A stretch of DNA of 64,000 nucleotides from assembly GCA_002478265.1 (NCBI GenBank), contig DLNC01000003.1:23013-87012 (forward strand), read 5' to 3'. Under the pieces are notes generated by a model. It saw only the letters and a program-made list of their open reading frames with translations. It made no database searches and was not told the origin of the DNA. Positions 59,435-64,000 of this stretch are shown in pieces; within the stretch, counting starts at the first letter, position 1; every line of letters starts with the position of its first letter. The DNA comes from Syntrophaceae bacterium UBA7520. Its GTDB lineage: Bacteria > Desulfobacterota > Syntrophia > Syntrophales > Smithellaceae. Position numbers and translations under genes: made by a program.

Positions 59435-61153
59435 ATGTATGAAAAAAAGCCATGGTTAAAGTTCTACGGACAGGTCCCGCACACGCTGGATTATCCGCGG
59501 GTCTCCATGTATGAAGCAGTCCGGCTCTCCGCCGCGGAGCATCTTGATGAGCCGGCTTATGATTTCATGGGCCATACCTCCACTTACCGGAAGTTTATGG
59601 ACGAAATCGACCATTGCGCCGACGCGCTGGTTGCCATCGGCGTAAAAAAAGGCGACCGCATCACGATTTCCATGCCGACATCTCCGCAGGGCATCATCTG
59701 TTTTTATGCCGCAAACAAACTGGGGGCCGTATCGAGCATGATTCACCCTCTTTCCACCGCCAAGGAAATTGAGTTTTATCTCAATGTCGCCAAGAGCAAG
59801 TTCGCCCTGACGCTTGATGCTTTCTACGGCAAGTTCAAGGAGGTGAAAAACAAAACACCGCTCACAAAACTAATCCTCGCGCGCATTCCCGATTATCTGC
59901 CGCCGCTCAAAAGAATCGGTTTTAATCTGACCCTGGGGCGCAAAATTCCCAAGGTTCCCAAAGACCCGATGGTCATCTGGTGGCGTGATCTGATGCGGGG
60001 CAATTATCCGCCCGCGCCCCAGGTTCAAGTGGACACAGACGACCTGGCCGTCATTCTCTACAGCGGCGGCACAACCGGTGTTCCCAAAGGCATCATGCTT
60101 TCCAACATGAACTTTATCTCCGAAGGAAAGATGGTCTCCGAATGGGGCAAAATGGGCGATGCCGATTCCATTTTGGCGATACTGCCCATTTTTCATGGCT
60201 TTGGTTTGGGCGTCTGCGTCAATGCCTGTTTCATGGGCGGCGGAAAAACAATTCTTGTGCCGACGTTCACGCCGGAAACCGTTGCTGAGCTCGTCTGCAA
60301 GCATAAGCCTTCTTTCGTGGTGGGCGTCCCTACTCTTTATGACGCGCTCAGCCGCAATCCCAAATTCTGCAAGGCGGATTTGAGCTGTCTGCGCGGCACC
60401 TTCAGCGGCGCCGACACTCTTCCCCGCACGGTAAAAGAAAGATTTGAAGGTGTAGTAAAAAAGCAGGGCGGCACTGTTCAACTGCTCGAAGGCTACGGGC
60501 TCACTGAAGCGGTCACCGCCATTATGTCCACCCCCATCGATCAGTATCGTGAGGGCAGTATCGGCATTCCTTATCCTGATATGCTGGCGAAAATTGTTCG
60601 GCTCGGCACCACCGAGGAAGCTCCCTGCGGTGAAGAAGGGGAAATCTGCGTTTCCGGCCCCGCCGTCATGATGGGGTATCTGGACCAACCCGAAGAAACA
60701 GCGGAAACGCTGCGCAAGCATCCCGACGGCAGAATCTGGCTGCACACCGGCGATATCGGCACAATGGACGAGGATGGCTTCTTTTATTTCAAGCTGCGCC
60801 AGAAGCGCATGATCAAGTCCTCCGGCATGAATGTCTATCCCGCGCAGGTGGAGGATATTCTTTACCGTCATCCCGACGTGCAGGAGGCCTGCGTAATCGG
60901 CGTCCCGGATGAGGCGCAGGTACAGAGGGTCAAGGGGTTTGTCGTTTTAAAAGACGCCAAAAAAGCATCCCCGGAAATGGAAAAACAGCTGATCGATTTC
61001 TGCCAGGAGCATCTCATCAAATGGAGCTGCCCGCGCGAAATCGAATTTCGGGAGAGCCTCCCCAAAACGCTGGTCGGAAAAGTCGCCTTCAACGTGCTAG
61101 AGAAGGAAGAAATCGCCAAACTGAAAGCCGCCGGGAAATTTGCCGGTAATTAA
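59435..61153 (+). CDS. Acyl-CoA ligase (AMP-forming)
   Basis: A 572-residue ANL-family ligase. The start at 59435 (MYEKKPWLKFYG) has GGGAG 7 bases upstream; an earlier in-frame ATG at 59375 lacks one. The P-loop is VILYSGGTTGVPKGIMLS. Other motifs are EGYGLTEAVTAI, IWLHTGDIGTMDEDGFFYFKLRQKRMIKSSGMNVYPAQVEDIL and the catalytic Lys in LPKTLVGKVAFNVL. It lies 22 bp upstream of dehydratase/reductase genes and so probably supplies their acyl-CoA or aryl-CoA substrate. It shares an opening PWLK motif with the other ligase of the window. Confidence 0.9.
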   Translation: MYEKKPWLKFYGQVPHTLDYPRVSMYEAVRLSAAEHLDEPAYDFMGHTSTYRKFMDEIDHCADALVAIGVKKGDRITISMPTSPQGIICFYAANKLGAVSSMIHPLSTAKEIEFYLNVAKSKFALTLDAFYGKFKEVKNKTPLTKLILARIPDYLPPLKRIGFNLTLGRKIPKVPKDPMVIWWRDLMRGNYPPAPQVQVDTDDLAVILYSGGTTGVPKGIMLSNMNFISEGKMVSEWGKMGDADSILAILPIFHGFGLGVCVNACFMGGGKTILVPTFTPETVAELVCKHKPSFVVGVPTLYDALSRNPKFCKADLSCLRGTFSGADTLPRTVKERFEGVVKKQGGTVQLLEGYGLTEAVTAIMSTPIDQYREGSIGIPYPDMLAKIVRLGTTEEAPCGEEGEICVSGPAVMMGYLDQPEETAETLRKHPDGRIWLHTGDIGTMDEDGFFYFKLRQKRMIKSSGMNVYPAQVEDILYRHPDVQEACVIGVPDEAQVQRVKGFVVLKDAKKASPEMEKQLIDFCQEHLIKWSCPREIEFRESLPKTLVGKVAFNVLEKEEIAKLKAAGKFAGN

Positions 61154-61175
61154 AAATATAAGAAGGTAACAATCT

Positions 61176-62297
61176 ATGAAAGAACTCACTGAACTGAAAA
61201 AAGTCGTTTCGCACCCTTACGCCTACATCCGCAAATACAAAAAGCAGACCGGCAAGAAAATCGTCGGCTATTGCTGCTCCTACGCGCCGGAAGAAATCAT
61301 CTGGGCCGCGGGAGCGCTGCCTGTGCGGCTGTTCGGCACCAACCAAAACATCCACCTGGCCGACACGCACCTGCAGTCGTACTGCTGCTCGCTCGTGCGC
61401 GGCATTCTGGAAGAAGCCCTGGACAAGACCCTGGATTTCATCGACGGAGTGATTTTCCCGCACACCTGCGATTCCTTCCAGCGACTCTCCGATATCTGGC
61501 GGCTCAATATCACCGGGCAGTTTCACATTGATGTCGTGCTGCCCGTAAAGCTCGACACGCCCAGCGCGAAAAAATACCTGGCCGACGTTCTGGAAAAATT
61601 CAGGAAAGACCTGGGCCGGGCGCTCGGCAAAGACATCACGGACGCCCAGCTTGCCCGCTCCGTTAAAACCTATAACAAAATCCGCGCCCTCGTCGGTAAG
61701 CTCTACGAACTGCGCTGCGCCAATCCGCAAATCATCAGCGGCGCGGATTTTCACGCCGTCATCAAAGCGGCGATGATTATGGACAGAGATCAGTATCTAA
61801 AAATACTGACCCAAATCATCAAACAACTGCAAAAAGCAAAGCCGCGTAAAAACCGCGCCGACGCCAAACGCCTGGTGCTTTCCGGCAGCGTCTGCACGCA
61901 CCCGGACATGTACGGCATCATCGAAAAAGCGGGCGGCGTCATTGTGTGGGATGATCTGTGCACCGGTTACAGGTATTTCGAAGGACAGATGAATGAAAAA
62001 ATCGCGCCGCTCAAGGCGATTACGGCGCGTTATCTCAAAAGAGTAATCTGCCCCGCCAAGCATATGGAATTGCGCGGGCGCGGCGAAAACCTCATCCGGT
62101 TGGTCAAGCAAAGCAAGGCGCAGGGCGTGGTTTTTCTGCTTTTGAAATTCTGCGACCCGCACGCCTTTGACTATCCATATCTGAAAGAAATGCTGGAGGC
62201 CGAAAAGATTCCTTTCATGCTGCTGGATATGGAAGCGGAGCTTCCCTCGGCGGGACAACTGCAGACACGTTTTGAAACATTCATACAAATTTTATAA
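61176..62297 (+). CDS. 2-hydroxyacyl-CoA dehydratase / benzoyl-CoA reductase family subunit (HgdB/BcrC-like)
   Basis: A 373-residue protein of the HgdB/BcrC family. Features are VGYCCSYAPEEIIWAAGALPVRLFG, cysteines at 33/34, 70/71 and 98 (FPHTCDSFQRL), LVLSGSVCTHPDMYGIIEKAGG and LLKFCDPHAFDYPYLKEMLEAEKIPFMLLDME. Such subunits hold a [4Fe-4S] cluster at the active site and work with a second homologous subunit and an ATP-dependent activase. The size and order (373, 427, activase) match BcrC-BcrB-BcrA/D better than HgdA-HgdB. The class cannot be fixed from sequence alone. Confidence 0.87.
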   Translation: MKELTELKKVVSHPYAYIRKYKKQTGKKIVGYCCSYAPEEIIWAAGALPVRLFGTNQNIHLADTHLQSYCCSLVRGILEEALDKTLDFIDGVIFPHTCDSFQRLSDIWRLNITGQFHIDVVLPVKLDTPSAKKYLADVLEKFRKDLGRALGKDITDAQLARSVKTYNKIRALVGKLYELRCANPQIISGADFHAVIKAAMIMDRDQYLKILTQIIKQLQKAKPRKNRADAKRLVLSGSVCTHPDMYGIIEKAGGVIVWDDLCTGYRYFEGQMNEKIAPLKAITARYLKRVICPAKHMELRGRGENLIRLVKQSKAQGVVFLLLKFCDPHAFDYPYLKEMLEAEKIPFMLLDMEAELPSAGQLQTRFETFIQIL

Positions 62298-62330
62298 ACC
62301 CCGAACGATAAACATATAAAGGAACAGAAA

Positions 62331-63614
62331 ATGAAAAAAGCAATTTCCGAATTCTTCAAAATGGTTTTAATCTTTCTAGCCGGCAGATTCAAAAAGTTCA
62401 CCATGCGCTTTAAGAAAACGAAAACAATGAAAGATTACATGATGGTTTATTACAGCCAGGCTAAATCGGCACGGCTCACCGGCAGAAAAGTGGCCTGGAT
62501 AACCAGCGGCGGCCCGGTGGAGCCGCTGATTGCCATGGATGTCATCCCCATCTATCCGGAAAATCACGGCGCGATGATCGGCGCCAGCAAAATGGGCGGC
62601 TATCTATGCGGCCTGGCGGAGAACATGGGCTATTCGGCGGATCTGTGCTCTTACGCGCGCTCGGACATTTCCTGCGCCACCGTCAACGGTGGGCCGATCG
62701 GGGGGCTGCCCCGTCCCGATATGCTGGTATGCTGCAACAATATCTGCGGCACGGTGCTCAAATGGTATGAAATTCAGGCGCGCTACTTCAACGTGCCGCT
62801 GTTTATTCTGGATACGCCATTTTGCCACACCGAATACACGGAAGAAATGGGTCGCTACGTGCGCGCCCAGTTTGACGAATATTTTGTCTTTCTGGAAAAG
62901 GCCTGCGGTAAAAAATTCGATTTTGAAAAGCTGAATCATGTCGGCCATCTCTCCCACCAGGGGCAGCTTCTCTGGCAGGCGGTGCTCGATACCGCCATGC
63001 ACAAGCCCTCACCCATGAGCGCGTTTGACGCCTTTTATCATCTGGCGCTGATTGTCACGCTGCGCGGCACGCAGGACGTGCTTGATTACTACACCTGGCT
63101 TCTGTCCTACATGAAAGACCGCATCGCCCGCGGCATCGGCGCGGTGCCCAACGAAAAATACCGCCTGCTGTGGGATAACATTCCCATCTGGCACCGCACG
63201 AGATGGTTGTCGGAAAAATTCGCTTCGCACAACGCCTGCCTGGTGGCCGATACTTATACCACCGCCTGGTGCGGCGCGCTCAGATACATTGATGAAAACA
63301 ATTTCATTGATTCCGCGGCGGAGGCGCACGCCCGTATTTATCTGAACATCGGCATCGATCAGATGGCGAAAATGGTTATCGAAATGATTGACAAATACGA
63401 CGTCGACGGATTCGTCCTGCATTCCAACCGCAGCTGCAAACCCTATTCTTTCGGCCAGCTCGACATTCAGAAAATCGTGGAAAGGGAAAGAGGCATTCCC
63501 TGCCTGATGCTGGAGGCGGACATGACGGACGAACGGACTTTTTCCGAAAGCCAGATTTCCACGCGCATCGACGCTTACATGGAGATTATCAAGGAAAGGA
63601 AAAATAAAAAATAA
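62331..63614 (+). CDS. 2-hydroxyacyl-CoA dehydratase / benzoyl-CoA reductase family subunit (BcrB-like)
   Basis: A 427-residue paralogue of the preceding gene, with the same fold. Key segments are VAWITSGGPVEPLIAMDVIPIYPENHGAMIGA, Cys93/Cys106/Cys115, LVCCNNICGTVLKWYEIQA (Cys134/135/139), VLHSNRSCKPYSFGQLDI and GIPCLMLEADMTDER. An amphipathic/basic N-terminal stretch of about 30 residues is unusual. It lies 33 bp after the previous gene and 3 bp before the activase gene, so the three are co-transcribed. Confidence 0.87.
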   Translation: MKKAISEFFKMVLIFLAGRFKKFTMRFKKTKTMKDYMMVYYSQAKSARLTGRKVAWITSGGPVEPLIAMDVIPIYPENHGAMIGASKMGGYLCGLAENMGYSADLCSYARSDISCATVNGGPIGGLPRPDMLVCCNNICGTVLKWYEIQARYFNVPLFILDTPFCHTEYTEEMGRYVRAQFDEYFVFLEKACGKKFDFEKLNHVGHLSHQGQLLWQAVLDTAMHKPSPMSAFDAFYHLALIVTLRGTQDVLDYYTWLLSYMKDRIARGIGAVPNEKYRLLWDNIPIWHRTRWLSEKFASHNACLVADTYTTAWCGALRYIDENNFIDSAAEAHARIYLNIGIDQMAKMVIEMIDKYDVDGFVLHSNRSCKPYSFGQLDIQKIVERERGIPCLMLEADMTDERTFSESQISTRIDAYMEIIKERKNKK

Positions 63615-63617
63615 ACA

Positions 63618-64000
63618 ATGATCACAGCAGGAATTGATATTGGTTCAATCACGGCGAAAGCCGCGATTGTGGATGACGGAAAAATTCTCGGCACAAAAGT
63701 AATCTTCACCGGCTACAACGCGGAGGCCGCGGGAAAAAATGTTTACGAAGAAGTTCTCAAGGAAAACGCGCTGGACAAGGCCAGCGTGAAAAAAATAGTT
63801 TCCACCGGCTACGGCCGCAACAGCGTAAAATTCGCCGACAAATCCTTTACAGAAATCATGTGTCACGCCGCGGGTGCTTATCACCTGGATAAAAAAGTGC
63901 GCTCCATCATTGACATCGGCGGACAGGACAGCAAGGCGATAATCCTAGATGGCGACGGCAAGGTCAAAAACTTCGTGATGAACGACAAATGCGCGGCCGG
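63618..64000 (+). CDS. CoA-enzyme activase, BadF/BadG/BcrA/BcrD type (partial, cut by window end)
   Basis: The first 127 residues are visible. The ASKHA fold begins AGIDIGSITAKAAIVDDGKILG (phosphate 1). STGYGRNSVKF and IDIGGQDSKAII (phosphate 2 region) follow. Two cysteines in CHAAGAYH and NDKCAAG bind the inter-subunit [4Fe-4S] cluster, as in HgdC and BcrA/D. The protein uses ATP to inject a low-potential electron into the preceding reductase or dehydratase. Whether one (HgdC-like) or two (BcrA plus BcrD) such genes follow lies outside the window, and would help tell the enzyme class apart. Confidence 0.9.
   Translation, partial: MITAGIDIGSITAKAAIVDDGKILGTKVIFTGYNAEAAGKNVYEEVLKENALDKASVKKIVSTGYGRNSVKFADKSFTEIMCHAAGAYHLDKKVRSIIDIGGQDSKAIILDGDGKVKNFVMNDKCAA

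Noticed and set aside
59870..60871. A 333-residue open frame on the minus strand inside the acyl-CoA ligase
   Set aside because: It is antisense to a ligase with all ANL motifs, and has no family resemblance.
1..64000. Search for tRNA or rRNA genes, insertion sequences and integrases
   Set aside because: No cloverleaf, rRNA-like segment, transposase or integrase was recognised by reading. This is absence of evidence by eye, not a computed search.

Overview
The window looks like the chromosome of a strictly anaerobic, CoA-metabolising bacterium, most likely a Desulfobacterota (deltaproteobacterial) relative of the Syntrophales. The clues are an acyl-CoA economy with several crotonases, two acyl-CoA ligases and an acyl-CoA dehydrogenase; a split methylmalonyl-CoA mutase beside an ADP-forming acyl-CoA synthetase; a tungsten aldehyde ferredoxin oxidoreductase; FdhE; menaquinone genes; and a 2-hydroxyacyl-CoA dehydratase / ATP-dependent benzoyl-CoA reductase-like cluster. 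That placement is inferred from gene content. No rRNA, tRNA, insertion sequence, phage gene or CRISPR array was seen.

Layout. 1-2.6 kb: gmhA-grpE (minus) divergent from three hsp20 genes (plus). 2.6-7.7 kb (minus): a salt/osmotic-stress unit (mscS channel, a fused glucosyl-3-phosphoglycerate synthase-phosphatase, an NhaD-type antiporter) followed by fdhE. 7.8-19 kb: mainly plus-strand acyl-CoA and ketoacid genes (two crotonases, thiolase, TPP enzyme, quinone oxidoreductase, patatin, DUF4185 lipoprotein), with a maoC/2-hydroxyacid dehydrogenase pair on the minus strand. 19-27 kb (minus): one six-gene operon GMC oxidoreductase - aldehyde:ferredoxin oxidoreductase - acyl-CoA ligase - SCP2-like - ThiF-like - LarA-like. 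27-36 kb (minus): membrane alpha/beta hydrolase, GTP-PEP carboxykinase and pyruvate phosphate dikinase, and a long acyl-CoA dehydrogenase.

36-41 kb (plus): a eukaryote-like bifunctional PFK-2/FBPase-2, then an AT-richer accessory stretch with a zinc-ribbon membrane protein, a decayed copy of the PFK-2/FBPase-2 3' end, and a WG-repeat protein. 41-45.5 kb (minus): ADP-forming acyl-CoA synthetase, methylmalonyl-CoA mutase (two subunits) and epimerase. 45.5-50.4 kb (minus): quinone genes (menA, ubiE, ABM monooxygenase), an SDR and a two-subunit CoA-transferase. 50.5-55.5 kb (minus): a complete Liv-type ABC importer, divergent from a TetR regulator with a palindromic site between them. 56.5-59.2 kb (minus): amidase and a Tat-exported DUF362-like protein whose frame is broken at a slippery A-run. 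59.4-64 kb (plus): acyl-CoA ligase, two dehydratase/reductase subunits and the start of their ATP-dependent activase, cut by the window edge.

Together the genes suggest activation of organic acids to CoA thioesters, beta-oxidation-type degradation, interconversion of C3/C4 units through methylmalonyl-CoA, and gluconeogenesis through PEPCK and PPDK, possibly tuned by fructose-2,6-bisphosphate. The most unusual items are the osmolyte operon with the fused enzyme, the PFK-2/FBPase-2 with its nearby remnant, the GMC/AOR operon, the dehydratase/reductase cluster with its own ligase, and the possible programmed frameshift. Promoters close to TTGACA-N16-18-TATAAT are easy to see upstream of many units, so a normal housekeeping sigma factor explains much of the expression.
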